From: Streptomyces sp. B93
Lineage (GTDB): Bacteria; Actinomycetota; Actinomycetes; Streptomycetales; Streptomycetaceae
Length of the DNA stretch: 64,000 bases
NCBI RefSeq assembly: GCF_018070565.1
Contig: NZ_JAGPXL010000001.1
Location: forward strand, 124,001-188,000
Direction: 5' to 3'
The notes below the pieces were generated by a model. It was given only the letters and a program-made list of their open reading frames with translations. It did not search any database and was not told the origin of the DNA. A program made the position numbers and the translations under genes. Shown here in pieces: positions 1 through 8,582 of the stretch (the first letter of the stretch is position 1; each line of letters starts with the position of its first letter).

Positions 1-821
1 GGCCAGTTGCGCAGGAAGAGCAGACGACCGCTCTGGAAGGCCTGCTTGGACTCCTCCTCCTTGTACGTCAGCGCCTCCTCGGGTATCCACCCCTCGCGCA
101 CCCCGCGCGCCAGGAAGCCGATGCCCTCGCGGGCCGCCGCGGAGTCCACGGTCACCCGCTCGCCCTCGCCGCCGAGGATGGTGCCGCCCGCCGAGTACAC
201 GGCCTCGGCCGCGTTCACGGTCAGGCCCTCGTAGGGCAGGAACTGGCCCGCGTACCCGTCGAGTCCGTACTTCGGGGCGACCGTGCCCGCCATCTCCTCC
301 AGCTCGGCCCAGGTGCGCGGCGGGTCCAGGCCCTCGCGCTCGAGGACGTCCGCGCGGTAGAGCAGCAGCCCGGCGTTGGTGACGTAGGGGACGGCGTAGA
401 GGCGTCCGTCGTAGGTGGCGGTGTCGACGACCGGCGGCAGGAAGGCGCCGAGCGGGAAACGGTCGCGCGGCAGCGGGCGTATCCATCCGGCGGCGGCGAA
501 CTCCGAGGTCCAGTTGACGTCGATGTTGAGGACGTCGAACCGGCCGCGCTGGTCGCCGCGCAGATCGATGGCCATCTGCGCGCGGGTCTCGTCGGCGGAG
601 TCCGGCAGTTCGACGAGCGTGACCCGCTCGTCGGGGTGGGTGCGGTTCCAGCCTTCCAGCAGGGGGCCGAGGTAGCCGGTGAGGTCCCCCGCGGTGGCCA
701 GGGTGAGCGGCCCGCGCCCGCCCGTGGCGGCGTCGTCGGCACGGGCGCCCGAGGCGACGTAACCGGTCAGGACCACCACGAGGACGAGGAGGCCCCTACC
801 CGCGGCACGGATCCACCGCAT
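1..821 (-). CDS. ABC transporter extracellular solute-binding protein (3' end outside window)
   Basis: The reading frame enters from the left edge of the window and starts at ATG 821-819, so about 273 N-terminal residues are visible. A basic N-terminus (MRWIRAAGRG) and a hydrophobic stretch LLVLVVVLTG form a secretion signal; I see no lipobox cysteine right after it. The mature part has the look of family 1 solute-binding proteins: LTLATAGDLTGYLGPLLEGW, then FDVLNIDVNWTSEFAAAGWI, YAVPYVTNAGLLLYR and a tryptophan-rich W-ELEEM segment, as in sugar- or trehalose-type binding proteins. It would capture a carbohydrate outside the membrane for an importer whose permeases probably lie to the left of the window. 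It is divergent from the PadR gene. The substrate cannot be read from the sequence. Confidence 0.85.
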   Translation of the reverse strand, partial: MRWIRAAGRGLLVLVVVLTGYVASGARADDAATGGRGPLTLATAGDLTGYLGPLLEGWNRTHPDERVTLVELPDSADETRAQMAIDLRGDQRGRFDVLNIDVNWTSEFAAAGWIRPLPRDRFPLGAFLPPVVDTATYDGRLYAVPYVTNAGLLLYRADVLEREGLDPPRTWAELEEMAGTVAPKYGLDGYAGQFLPYEGLTVNAAEAVYSAGGTILGGEGERVTVDSAAAREGIGFLARGVREGWIPEEALTYKEEESKQAFQSGRLLFLRNW

Positions 822-875
822 AGGTTCCTCCCTGTACCCGCAGCCGGGCGCCTTCGCCCGGGATCAGGGGCATGT

Positions 876-890
876 ATACCGGTTAGGTAT
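876..890. promoter_or_regulatory. Inverted repeat ATACC-N5-GGTAT between divergent genes (candidate PadR operator)
   Basis: Perfect 5-bp arms (876-880 and 886-890) lie in the 119-bp divergent region, about 50 bp before the PadR start. PadR proteins usually autoregulate from short palindromes next to their own gene. A -10-like GATACT lies just downstream at 895-900. Assignment to this regulator is inference. Confidence 0.4.
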
Positions 891-940
891 GGGCGATACT
901 AGGGCCTGGACCACAATACGAGGACAGGAGGACAGCACGA

Positions 941-1456
941 GTGCGTCTGCCCCTCCTGGCACTCCTCGCGCGCGGCCCGGCCCACGGCTACGAGCTGAAG
1001 CAGGACCTTGAGCAACTGCTGGGCTCCGCGTACCCTCAGCCGAACGTCGGCCAGATCTACGTCACCCTCGGTCGCCTGGAGAAGGCGGGCCTGATCGAGG
1101 GCGAGGACGTGGAGCAGTCCAGCCGGCCCAACAAGAAGGTCTACCACCTCACCGACGCCGGGCGGGAAGCGCTGGGCGTCTGGTACGAGGAGACCGCGGA
1201 CGAGCCACGGGTACGGGACGAGTTCTTCATGAAGCTGGCCCTCGCCCCGCAGACCGGTCTCGCCGACCAGATCGCCCTCATCAACAAGCAGCGGCGCCAG
1301 TACCTCAACACCATGCGGGACCTGTCGAGACTGGCCGCCGCCGAAGACCGGGACAACCGCATCGCCCAGCTGCTGATCGAGGGCGCCATGCTGCACCTCC
1401 AGGCCGACCTCGACTGGCTGGAGCGGTGCCAGGAAGAGCTGGAGGAGCTGGAGTGA
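941..1456 (+). CDS. PadR family transcriptional regulator
   Basis: This 171-residue protein has the PadR winged helix-turn-helix in the first ~75 residues: LLALLARGPAHGYELKQDL, then NVGQIYVTLGRLEKAGLIEG and a wing ending in KVYHLTDAGREAL. The remainder is the helical C-terminal dimerisation domain, ending in an acidic helix (CQEELEELE). The start is GTG 941, preceded by an AGGAGG-like site at about 925-932. Its stop overlaps the GTG of the ABC ATPase gene (GTGA), so it heads an operon with the ATPase and permease. PadR proteins commonly repress adjacent transporters and release DNA on binding a small molecule or after an envelope signal; here the likely target is the ABC export genes and itself. 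Confidence 0.93.
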   Translation: MRLPLLALLARGPAHGYELKQDLEQLLGSAYPQPNVGQIYVTLGRLEKAGLIEGEDVEQSSRPNKKVYHLTDAGREALGVWYEETADEPRVRDEFFMKLALAPQTGLADQIALINKQRRQYLNTMRDLSRLAAAEDRDNRIAQLLIEGAMLHLQADLDWLERCQEELEELE

Positions 1457-2208
1457 GCGAGGATTCCGCTCCCGTGCTGCTGCGCGCCGAGGGCCTGGTC
1501 AGGACGTACTACGGCGAGGGTGCGCCCGCGCATGCCGTGCGCGGCGTCGATCTTTCCGTGCGGCGCGGCGAGTTCGTCGCCGTCACCGGTCCGTCCGGGG
1601 CGGGCAAGTCGACGCTGCTGCACCTGCTGGGCGGGCTCCAGCGCCCCGACAGCGGCAGCATCCGGCTGGACGACGAGCCCACCGACGGCTGGAGCGAGGC
1701 GCGCTGGGCGGTGGAGCGCCGCAAGCGCATCGGCATCGTCTTCCAGTTCTTCAACCTGGTGTCCAACCTGTCGGTCGCCGACAACGTCGAACTGCCCGCC
1801 CTGCTCGCCGGGGCCACCCCGAAGCGGGCCCGCGCCGAACGCGAGGAGCTGCTGGCCGAGCTGGGCCTCGCGGGCCGGGAGCGCAGCATGCCCGGTGAGC
1901 TGTCCGGCGGCGAACAGCAGCGCGTCGCCCTCGCCCGTGCCCTGGTCAACCACCCGCCCCTGCTGCTCGCCGACGAACCCGCGGGCAGCCTGGACAGCAA
2001 GGGCACCCGCGAGGTGATGCGACTGCTGTCCCGCTTCCACCAGCGCGGCCAGACGATCGTCCTGGTCACCCATGACGCCCGCCTCGCGAGCGCCGCCGAC
2101 CGCGTGATCAGCTTCTACGACGGCCGCATAGCCGACGACGCGGATCTGACCGGCGGCCTCCCGCCCCGCAGGCCGGGCATATCGGGCGTGCTGGAGCTGA
2201 AGGACTGA
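1453..2208 (+). CDS. ABC transporter ATP-binding protein (MacB/LolD type)
   Basis: The 251-residue ATPase has Walker A GPSGAGKST at 46-54, a Q-loop glutamine at 98, the LSGGEQQ signature at 150-156, Walker B LLLADE at 170-175 and the H-loop histidine at 207. This is the LolD/MacB-type ATPase that pairs with FtsX-fold permeases working by mechanotransmission rather than classical import. I chose GTG 1453, which overlaps the PadR stop by 4 nt; an upstream in-frame ATG at 1426 would extend into PadR without its own ribosome binding site. The partner permease is at 2815. Such PadR-controlled ATPase-permease pairs in actinobacteria are often linked to antimicrobial peptide or envelope stress, but no substrate is evident. 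Confidence 0.93.
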   Translation: MSEDSAPVLLRAEGLVRTYYGEGAPAHAVRGVDLSVRRGEFVAVTGPSGAGKSTLLHLLGGLQRPDSGSIRLDDEPTDGWSEARWAVERRKRIGIVFQFFNLVSNLSVADNVELPALLAGATPKRARAEREELLAELGLAGRERSMPGELSGGEQQRVALARALVNHPPLLLADEPAGSLDSKGTREVMRLLSRFHQRGQTIVLVTHDARLASAADRVISFYDGRIADDADLTGGLPPRRPGISGVLELKD

Positions 2209-2209
2209 C

Positions 2210-2809
2210 ATGGCCCCGCACAACGACCCCACCACCGGCCTTCGAGTGACCTCGCCCCTCACACCGGGAACACCCGCACCAGCCCGACCCCACAAAGCCC
2301 TGACACCGGCGACACCTGCGCCAGCCCAACCCCACAAGGCCCCGACACCGGCGACACCCACGCCAGCCCGGGCACGGAGGTTCTCGACACCGGCGACACC
2401 TGCGCCAGCCCAACCCCACAAGGCCCCGACACCGGCGACACCCACGCCAGCCCGGCCACGGAGGGTCTCGACACGGGGAACGTCCGCACCAGCCCCGTCC
2501 CGCGGGACCTCAGCCCTCGCACCGGCCGCACCCGCGCCGGCCCAGCCCCAGGGCCACCGCCCGGTTCCCCGGCCAGGGAACCCGGCCCGCACTTCCCGCC
2601 GTATCCGCCCCCCAGAGGGCCCCGCGCCCGATCGGCCGCGCGCCCACGACCGAGGAGTCCCGCTCCTCGCGCACGGAGTGCCCGCACCAGCCCGGCCACA
2701 GGGCCACCGCCCCGCGCCACCGTGCCGCGCGCACGACCAGCGCGGCGTGCCGGAAGGCCCGGCGCGCCCCCGCCCCGGGCGGCGCGCCCGCCCCGGGACG
2801 AGGGGCTGA
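2210..2809 (+). CDS. Pro/Thr/Ala-rich repeat ORF between ABC ATPase and permease, possibly not a real protein
   Basis: An open frame of 199 codons starts 1 nt after the ATPase stop (TGACATG) and stops 5 nt before the permease GTG, so it fills the gap exactly. Residues 18-101 are six copies of a 14-residue unit of the type TPATPAPAQPHKAP, followed by Pro/Arg-rich sequence with a QGHRP motif seen twice. No fold, signal peptide or membrane segment is visible. Its codons use more third-position A and T (ACA, CCA, CCT) than neighbouring genes, and the opposite strand is open too. Translation would give a basic, disordered, PT-rich chain. It could be a real operon member, a spacer made by slipped-strand duplication, or a decayed N-terminal extension of the permease. 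I do not assign a function. Confidence 0.35.
   Translation: MAPHNDPTTGLRVTSPLTPGTPAPARPHKALTPATPAPAQPHKAPTPATPTPARARRFSTPATPAPAQPHKAPTPATPTPARPRRVSTRGTSAPAPSRGTSALAPAAPAPAQPQGHRPVPRPGNPARTSRRIRPPEGPAPDRPRAHDRGVPLLAHGVPAPARPQGHRPAPPCRAHDQRGVPEGPARPRPGRRARPGTRG
2261..2512 (+). repeat. 42-bp tandem repeat, six copies
   Basis: Six adjoining 42-bp units run from 2261 to 2512. Units 2-3 and 4-5 are nearly identical as 84-bp pairs, giving a higher-order repeat; unit 6 is diverged. The core reads GACACCGGCGACACC followed by GCGCCAGCCC. The period is a multiple of three, so copy-number change would keep the frame. There are no unique spacers between the units. Confidence 0.9.
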
Positions 2810-2814
2810 GGCCC

Positions 2815-5097
2815 GTGCGAGCCACCTTGCGCTGGGCGCACTCCGATCTGCGTACGCACCGCGGGGAAGCGCTGTTCCTGGTGCTGGCCACCGCGGGCAT
2901 CGTCGTGTCGCTGCTGCTGGCCTCGGCCCTGTTCGGGTACGCGACCAACCCCTGGCAGCGGGTGTTCGCGCAGGCCAACGGCGCACACGTATGGATCCAC
3001 ACCGGCGCGACGGCCGACGCGGGCAGACTGGCGCGGCTGGAGGGCACCGAGGCCGTCGCGGGCCCCTACCCCACCGAGTCCGTCACCGTCACCGCCCGCG
3101 GCAGCCGCGCCTTCGTCGAATTGCGCGGCACCCCGGGCCAGCTCCCCGTGGGCCGCCCGCTGGTCACCTCGGGCCGCTGGCTCGACCCGGCCACCCCGAA
3201 CGGGGTGGTGCTGGAGAGCACCCTGGCCTCGACCCTGCTCGCCGAGCCCGGCGACACGCTGACCCTGCCCGGCACCACCCGCACCCTGACCGTCGTCGGC
3301 GTCGCCGACAGCGCCGAGCCGCGCTACCGCCCCGGCGAGGGCCCCGGCCTGGTCTGGGCGCTGCCGTCCGCCGTACGCGCCCCCGACGGCCAGGTGACCG
3401 GACTGCGCCTGACCAACCCCGAGGACACCGACTACGCCGTCCAGCGCGCCGTCACCGCCCTGGGCGCCGGAGCGATCGGCGAGGTCTCCACCTGGCAGCA
3501 GGCCCGCGCCGACGCACAGGGCGGCAACCGGCTCCTCGGCCAGGTGCTGGGGCTGTTCGGCCTCGGCGCGCTGGTCGCCGCGGGCCTCGCCGTGCACGGC
3601 GCGATCGGCACCCGCATCCGCGGCCATCTGCGGGACATCTCGGTGCTGAAGGCGATCGGCTTCACCCCCGGCCAGGTCGTACGGGTCTTCCTGCTCCAGC
3701 ACCTCGCCTACGCGCTGCTCGGCGCGGTGGCCGCGGCGACGCTCACGCAGGCCCTGGGCAGCCGTACGCCGGGACGGCTGGGGGACGCGGTCGCGGTCTG
3801 GCAGGGGCTGCCCGGGCACAGCGTGACCCTGGTGGCGGTGCCCGTCGGCGCCGTGCTGTTCATCGGCGCCACCACGGGCCTCGCCGCCTGGCGTGCGGGC
3901 CGGGTGCCGCCGGTGCCGGTGCCGCGGCCCGCCGCGCCGCCCGGCGCCGGGATGTCGCGCTTGGCGCGCCGCGCCCTCGGCGTGCGGGTGCCGCCCGCGC
4001 TGGTGCTGGGCTGGCACAAGGCGTTCACGCGCCGCTCCCGCTCACTGGCCGCCGTCGGCCGTCTCACGCTGCCGCTGCTGCTGATCGTGGTGGCGATGAG
4101 CGCCTGGACCACCCTCGACCGCTTCCACAGCAGGCCCGAGCAGATCGGTCTGCCCGCCGCGCTCACCGTCCGCCCGGACACCGCCCTCGGCGATGGCGAG
4201 GCCCGCGCGCTGCTGGAGCGCGACCCCCAGGTCACGGCCGCCCACCCGGGCGTCGAGGTGGCCGCCCTGGTGCCCGGCCAGACCGGCACCATCGCCCTGC
4301 GCGGCCTCGGCACCCGCGAGGCCCCCTACCCGTACGCCGTCGCCGAGGGACGCCCCGCGCGCGGGCCCGACGAGGCCGTGGCCGGGCAGGGGCTGCTCGA
4401 CCTGCTGGAGGTCAGGGTCGGCGACTGGGTGCGGATGACCGTCGGGGACCAGCCGCAGATCCTGCACATCGTGGGCCGCAGCATCGAGCCGGAGAACGCG
4501 GGCCGCGTCATCTCGACGTCCCTGGACACCCTGCGCGCCAACGACCCGCGGCTCACGCCGACGCTCTTCCAGGTCCGTCTCGCCCCCGGCGCCGACCGGC
4601 ACGAGGTCGCGGACCGGCTGGCGGCGGCCGGACGCGGGCACCTGGACGTGCACGCCGTCACCAACCCCGCCGACGGGCTGTCGCCGCTGCGCGGGGTGGT
4701 CGTCGGCCTGATCGCCGTACTCGCGCTGATCGGGCTGATCGAGCTGCTGACCGCGATCGGCGGCACCGTCCGGGAGGGCGAGCGGGACCTGCTCGCCCTG
4801 AAGGCCATCGGCCTGTCCCCACGCCAGATCACCGCCGTCACGGTCACCGCCACGGGTTGTACGGCACTGGCGGCGGCCGTCCTCGGTACGGCCCTGGGGG
4901 TGCCGCTGGCACGCTGGCTGATCGACCTCCAGGGCCGCTCCAGCGGCGTCGGCGCGGGGATCGCGCAGGTCCCCTCCCCCGCGTTCCTGCTGCTGTTCGG
5001 CACGGCCGCCGTGCTGGGCGCGGCGGGACTGGCGGCCCTGCCTGCGGCACGCGCCGCGCGCCGCAGGCTGGCCGACGCCCTGAACTCGGTGGCCTGA
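2815..5097 (+). CDS. FtsX-like ABC transporter permease
   Basis: This 760-residue permease of the FtsX/MacB class has a first membrane helix soon after an N-terminal TLRWAHSDLRTHRGEAL segment, a long extracytoplasmic domain (~60-240), a block of helices around LGQVLGLFGLGALVAAGLAVHGAI, a second extracytoplasmic part, and a C-terminal helix block beginning LRGVVVGLIAVLALIGLIELL. The repeated RDISVLKAIGFTPGQV and RDLLALKAIGLSPRQI segments are the coupling motifs of duplicated FtsX domains. GTG 2815 is chosen because it gives the usual short N-terminus; the frame is open back to an ATG at 2722 but that adds only Pro/Arg-rich sequence. It works with the ATPase at 1453. It ends 10 nt before the convergent pgi stop. 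Confidence 0.9.
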   Translation: MRATLRWAHSDLRTHRGEALFLVLATAGIVVSLLLASALFGYATNPWQRVFAQANGAHVWIHTGATADAGRLARLEGTEAVAGPYPTESVTVTARGSRAFVELRGTPGQLPVGRPLVTSGRWLDPATPNGVVLESTLASTLLAEPGDTLTLPGTTRTLTVVGVADSAEPRYRPGEGPGLVWALPSAVRAPDGQVTGLRLTNPEDTDYAVQRAVTALGAGAIGEVSTWQQARADAQGGNRLLGQVLGLFGLGALVAAGLAVHGAIGTRIRGHLRDISVLKAIGFTPGQVVRVFLLQHLAYALLGAVAAATLTQALGSRTPGRLGDAVAVWQGLPGHSVTLVAVPVGAVLFIGATTGLAAWRAGRVPPVPVPRPAAPPGAGMSRLARRALGVRVPPALVLGWHKAFTRRSRSLAAVGRLTLPLLLIVVAMSAWTTLDRFHSRPEQIGLPAALTVRPDTALGDGEARALLERDPQVTAAHPGVEVAALVPGQTGTIALRGLGTREAPYPYAVAEGRPARGPDEAVAGQGLLDLLEVRVGDWVRMTVGDQPQILHIVGRSIEPENAGRVISTSLDTLRANDPRLTPTLFQVRLAPGADRHEVADRLAAAGRGHLDVHAVTNPADGLSPLRGVVVGLIAVLALIGLIELLTAIGGTVREGERDLLALKAIGLSPRQITAVTVTATGCTALAAAVLGTALGVPLARWLIDLQGRSSGVGAGIAQVPSPAFLLLFGTAAVLGAAGLAALPAARAARRRLADALNSVA

Positions 5098-5107
5098 CCG
5101 GGCCGGA

Positions 5108-6763
5108 CTACCGGCGTCCGCGCAGCTCCCGGTACTTGGCGACCAGGGTCCGCGTGGACGCGTCCAGACCCGGCACCTCGGCGCCTCCGGTCAGCGCGGG
5201 CTCGACGCGCTTGGCGAGCACCTTGCCCAGCTCCACGCCCCACTGGTCGAAGGAGTCGATGTCCCACACCGCGCCCTGCACGAACACCTTGTGCTCGTAG
5301 AGCGCGACGAGCTGCCCGAGGACCGACGGGGTCAGCGTACGGGCGAGGATGGTGGTCGTCGGGTGGTCGCCCAGAAACGTCTTGTGGGCGACCAGCTCCT
5401 CCGGCACGCCCTCGGCGCGCACCTCGTCCGGGGTCTTGCCGAAGGCCAGCGCCTGGGTCTGGGCGAAGAAGTTGGCCATCAGCAGGTCGTGCTGCGCCTT
5501 CAGCTCGTCGCTCAGCTCGGCGACCGGCTCGGCGAAGCCGATGAAGTCCGCCGGGATCAGCTTCGTGCCCTGGTGGATCAGCTGGTAGTAGGCGTGCTGC
5601 CCGTTGGTGCCCGGCGTGCCCCACACCACCGGCCCGGTCTGCCAGTCGACCTCGGTGCCGTCCCGGCCGACGTACTTGCCGTTGGACTCCATGTCGAGCT
5701 GCTGGAGGTAGGCCGTGAACTTCGACAGGTAGTGGCTGTACGGCAGCACCGCGTGCGACTGCGCGTCGTGGAAGTTGCCGTACCAGATGCCCAGCAGGCC
5801 CAGCAGCAGCGGGACGTTCTCCTCGGCGGGCGCGGTGCGGAAGTGCTCGTCGACGATCCGGAAACCGTCGAGCATCTCCCGGAACGCCGCCGGGCCGATC
5901 GCGATCATCAGGGCGAGGCCGATCGCGGAGTCGTAGGAGTAGCGACCGCCGACCCAGTCCCAGAACTCGAACATGTTGGCCGTGTCGATGCCGAACTCGG
6001 CGACCTTCTCGGCGTTCGTCGACAGGGCGACGAAGTGCTTGGCGACGGCGGCCTCGTCCCCGCCCAGCGCGTCCAGCAGCCAGCTGCGCGCCGAGGTGGC
6101 GTTGGTGACCGTCTCGATGGTGGTGAAGGTCTTGGAGGCGATGACGAACAGCGTCTCGGCCGGGTCCAGGTCGCGGACCGCCTCGTGCAGGTCCGCGCCG
6201 TCCACGTTGGAGACGAAACGGACCGTCAGGTCCCGGTCGGTGAAGGCGCGCAACACCTCGTACGCCATCGCCGGGCCCAGGTCGGAGCCGCCGATGCCGA
6301 CGTTGACGACATTGCGGATGCGCTTGCCGGTGTGGCCGGTCCACGCGCCCGAGCGGACCCGGTCGGCGAAGTCGGCCATCTTGTCGAGGACGGCGTGCAC
6401 ACCGGGGACGACGTTCGCGCCGTCGACCTCGATCACCGCGTCGCGCGGGGCGCGCAGGGCGGTGTGCAGCACGGCCCGGTTCTCGGTGGTGTTGATCTTC
6501 TCGCCGCGGAACATGGCGTCCCGCAGCCCGAAGACGTCCGTCGCGGCGGCCAGCTCGCGCAGCAGCCGCAGCGTCTCGTCGGTGACCAGGTGCTTGGAGT
6601 AGTCGACGTACAGGTCACCGACCTGGAGCGTGTACCCGCTGCCGCGCCCGGGATCGGCGGCGAACAGCTCGCGCAGTCCCGTCCCGTCGAGTTCCTCGCG
6701 GTGTTTGACCAGCGCGGTCCACTCGGGCGTCTGGTTGAGCCGGGTACGGCCGTCTGCGTTCAT
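5108..6763 (-). CDS. pgi: Glucose-6-phosphate isomerase
   Basis: The cytoplasmic enzyme interconverts glucose 6-phosphate and fructose 6-phosphate in glycolysis and gluconeogenesis. The 551-residue length is normal for the bacterial long form. Signature segments are GIGGSDLGP at 156-164, the SKTFTTIET phosphate loop near 210, the catalytic glutamate region DMESNGKYV (E359), GTNGQHA with the catalytic histidine at 390, and the C-terminal [12 protein letters not shown] block with the active-site lysine. I chose ATG 6763 ([15 protein letters not shown], the N-terminus I recall for Streptomyces Pgi) over an upstream in-frame start at 6796. It follows the RbpA-like gene after 155 bp, so it probably has its own promoter. 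It is the last gene of the glycolytic block. Confidence 0.96.
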   Translation of the reverse strand: MNADGRTRLNQTPEWTALVKHREELDGTGLRELFAADPGRGSGYTLQVGDLYVDYSKHLVTDETLRLLRELAAATDVFGLRDAMFRGEKINTTENRAVLHTALRAPRDAVIEVDGANVVPGVHAVLDKMADFADRVRSGAWTGHTGKRIRNVVNVGIGGSDLGPAMAYEVLRAFTDRDLTVRFVSNVDGADLHEAVRDLDPAETLFVIASKTFTTIETVTNATSARSWLLDALGGDEAAVAKHFVALSTNAEKVAEFGIDTANMFEFWDWVGGRYSYDSAIGLALMIAIGPAAFREMLDGFRIVDEHFRTAPAEENVPLLLGLLGIWYGNFHDAQSHAVLPYSHYLSKFTAYLQQLDMESNGKYVGRDGTEVDWQTGPVVWGTPGTNGQHAYYQLIHQGTKLIPADFIGFAEPVAELSDELKAQHDLLMANFFAQTQALAFGKTPDEVRAEGVPEELVAHKTFLGDHPTTTILARTLTPSVLGQLVALYEHKVFVQGAVWDIDSFDQWGVELGKVLAKRVEPALTGGAEVPGLDASTRTLVAKYRELRGRR

Positions 6764-6872
6764 CTGGGACTTCAGCCTTCTTTCCTGCCTGCGCACACGT
6801 GCGTTGCTTGCCCCGCTGCCACCCCCAACCTAATGGAGCCAACAGCACCCCGCCGCACAACAGACAGTCCCA

Positions 6873-6894
6873 GCCGGGCACTCACGCACCCGGC
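6873..6894 (-). terminator. Possible short hairpin after the RbpA-like gene
   Basis: GCCGGG (6873-6878) and CCCGGC (6889-6894) can pair around a 10-nt loop just downstream of the minus-strand stop at 6919. The stem is short and there is no T tract, so this is a weak call. Confidence 0.35.
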
Positions 6895-6918
6895 CGGTGT
6901 GAAGACCCGGGGCAGGCC

Positions 6919-7254
6919 CTAGATTTCGCCCCGCAGTTTGGCGAGCGCCTCGGCGAGGATCGCCTCGCCGTCCGCGTCGCTGCGGCGCTCGCGCACGTAC
7001 GCCAGATGCGTCTTGTAGGGCTCGGTGCGCGGCGGGTCCGGTGGGTTGTCCCGGTCCTGCCCGGCCGGGAAGCCGCAGCGCGGGCAGTCCCAGGTCTCGG
7101 GGACCTGCGCGTCGCTGGCGAAGCTCGGCTGTGTTTCGTGCCCGTTGGAGCACCAGAAGGAGACGCGCAGACGAGGCGCGGACTCGCCGCGCTCGGCCTC
7201 GCCCATCGGCCCCGCGCCGACCCGGCTTCCCCGGATCGCGTTGCCACTTGCCAC
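6919..7254 (-). CDS. RbpA-family RNA polymerase-binding protein (RbpA paralogue)
   Basis: The 111-residue protein resembles actinobacterial RbpA, which binds group 1/2 sigma factors and the RNA polymerase beta subunit and stabilises the open complex. The N-terminal tail AIRGSRVGAG matches RbpA's RGSRL/RGTRL tail. The core has a zinc-type ligand set: C35, H39, C57, C60 (CSNGH and CPRC). The C-terminal sigma-binding segment is RTEPYKTHLAYVRERR followed by a helix ending LAEALAKLRGEI, parallel to RbpA's PARTHWDMLMERR. The sequence is clearly distinct from classical RbpA (SCO1421 type), so I take it as the paralogue conserved next to secG in Streptomyces. The start is GTG 7254 with GGGAG 8 nt upstream. 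Confidence 0.85.
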   Translation of the reverse strand: MASGNAIRGSRVGAGPMGEAERGESAPRLRVSFWCSNGHETQPSFASDAQVPETWDCPRCGFPAGQDRDNPPDPPRTEPYKTHLAYVRERRSDADGEAILAEALAKLRGEI

Positions 7255-7383
7255 GGTCGTAACTCCCTGCGTGATGGTGCCGCAAAGCGAGTCGGCGTTT
7301 CGCTTCGCTGCGAGCGCCTCAGTCTACGTAAGGCCCAACGCGCGTCCAGTGATTGGAGTTACAGGCCCCACACCTAGACGCAA

Positions 7384-7428
7384 GCCCCATGATAGGCCGC
7401 GCTCAGGGGCGCGTACCGAACATGGGGC
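7384..7428 (-). terminator. Hairpin downstream of secG
   Basis: GCCCCATG (7384-7391) pairs perfectly with CATGGGGC (7421-7428); the 29-nt interval contains a smaller G+C hairpin. It lies 26 bp beyond the secG stop in the secG-rbp gap and is a plausible minus-strand terminator or processing site. Confidence 0.6.
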
Positions 7429-7453
7429 ATTACGTGCGGAATGTACGCGTCGG

Positions 7454-7690
7454 TCAGTTGTTGATCTTCATCAGCAGACCGAGCACGACGATGCAGGCGA
7501 ACCAGAGGAGACCGACGACGACGGTGATGCGGTCGAGGTTGCGCTCGGCGACCGAGGAGCCGCCGACGGACGACTGCATACCGCCACCGAACATGTCGGA
7601 GAGGCCGCCGCCCTTGCCCTTGTGCATCAGCACCAGCAGCATCATCAGCAGGCTGAAGACGATCAGGGCGATCGTGAACCCCATAACCAC
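7454..7690 (-). CDS. secG: Preprotein translocase subunit SecG
   Basis: This small membrane protein (78 residues) is a component of the SecYEG translocon, which helps SecA-driven export. Two hydrophobic helices are clear: FTIALIVFSLLMMLLVLM and ITVVVGLLWFACIVVLGLLM. They flank the conserved HKGKGGGLSDMFGGGMQSSVGGS loop typical of the family. I prefer GTG 7690 (V-V-M-G-F), which is ~11 nt from a GAGGAAG site; the ATG two codons later (7684) is possible but 17 nt from it. Any longer in-frame start would run into tpiA. Its place between tpiA and the RbpA-like gene is, as I recall, conserved in actinobacteria and suggests read-through from the glycolytic operon. Confidence 0.93.
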   Translation of the reverse strand: MVMGFTIALIVFSLLMMLLVLMHKGKGGGLSDMFGGGMQSSVGGSSVAERNLDRITVVVGLLWFACIVVLGLLMKINN

Positions 7691-7799
7691 GGCTGGACCA
7701 ACTTCCTCGGATTCGGATGGACGACAGGGGGCGCGGCCGTCGGGCCACGCCCCCGCAAGGGTACGACGGATCCCTGCTAGCGCATACTCACTGGTGGCG

Positions 7800-8576
7800 T
7801 CACTGGTCGCGGAAGCGGACGATCTTGACGAACTCGTCCGCGTCCAGCGAGGCACCGCCTACCAGCGCGCCGTCGATGTCGGCCTGCGCCATGATCTCGG
7901 CGACGTTGCCCGACTTCACGGAGCCGCCGTACTGGATGCGCACCTTGTCGGCCACGTCCTGCGAGTACAGCTCGGCGAGCTTGCCGCGGATGGCGGCGCA
8001 GACCTCCTGCGCGTCCTCGGCGCCGCAGACCTTGCCGGTGCCGATGGCCCACACGGGCTCGTAGGCGATCACGATGGTCTCGGCCTGCTCGGCCGGGAGG
8101 TCCTTCAGACCGCCCTCGACCTGGGCGAGGGTGTGGCTGACGTGGTTGCCCGCGTCACGGACCTCCAGCTCCTCGCCGACGCACATGATCGGGGTCAGCC
8201 CGTGCTTGAACGCGGCCTTGACCTTGGCGTTGACGATCTCGTCGGTCTCGGCGTGGTACTGACGGCGCTCGGAGTGGCCGACAGCCACGTACGTGCACTT
8301 CAGCTTGGCCAGCATCGGGCCGGAGATCTCTCCGGTGTAGGCGCCGGAGTCCTGGGCCGAGATGTCCTGGGCACCGTACTTGATCTTCAGCTTGTCGCCG
8401 TCGACCAGGGTCTGCACGGAGCGCAGGTCGGTGAAGGGCGGCAGGACGGCGACCTCCACGGCCTCGTAGTCCTTGTCGGCCAGGGCGAAGGCGAGCTTCT
8501 GGACGTGGGCGATGGCCTCGAGGTGGTTGAGGTTCATCTTCCAGTTGCCCGCCATCAGCGGCGTGCGCGTGCTCAT
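7800..8576 (-). CDS. tpiA: Triosephosphate isomerase
   Basis: The enzyme interconverts dihydroxyacetone phosphate and glyceraldehyde 3-phosphate. The TIM-barrel protein has 258 residues. Catalytic residues are visible: K13 in GNWKMN, H101 in VAVGHSERR, and E173 in [11 protein letters not shown] (the signature with its flexible loop). A C-terminal phosphate-binding YGGSV segment and GALVGGASL are present. ATG 8576 lies 6 nt after the pgk stop, so the two are co-transcribed and probably translationally coupled. All expected catalytic features are intact. Confidence 0.97.
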   Translation of the reverse strand: MSTRTPLMAGNWKMNLNHLEAIAHVQKLAFALADKDYEAVEVAVLPPFTDLRSVQTLVDGDKLKIKYGAQDISAQDSGAYTGEISGPMLAKLKCTYVAVGHSERRQYHAETDEIVNAKVKAAFKHGLTPIMCVGEELEVRDAGNHVSHTLAQVEGGLKDLPAEQAETIVIAYEPVWAIGTGKVCGAEDAQEVCAAIRGKLAELYSQDVADKVRIQYGGSVKSGNVAEIMAQADIDGALVGGASLDADEFVKIVRFRDQ

Positions 8577-8582
8577 GCTTGG

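Noticed and set aside
2261-2512. CRISPR array
   Set aside because: Units are directly adjoining 42-mers with no unique spacers and no cas genes nearby; this is a tandem repeat.
1141-4017. Minus-strand open frame of 958 codons
   Set aside because: It is antisense to PadR, the ABC ATPase and the permease; its translation is Arg/Gly/Ala-rich without any domain, as expected from high G+C antisense frames.
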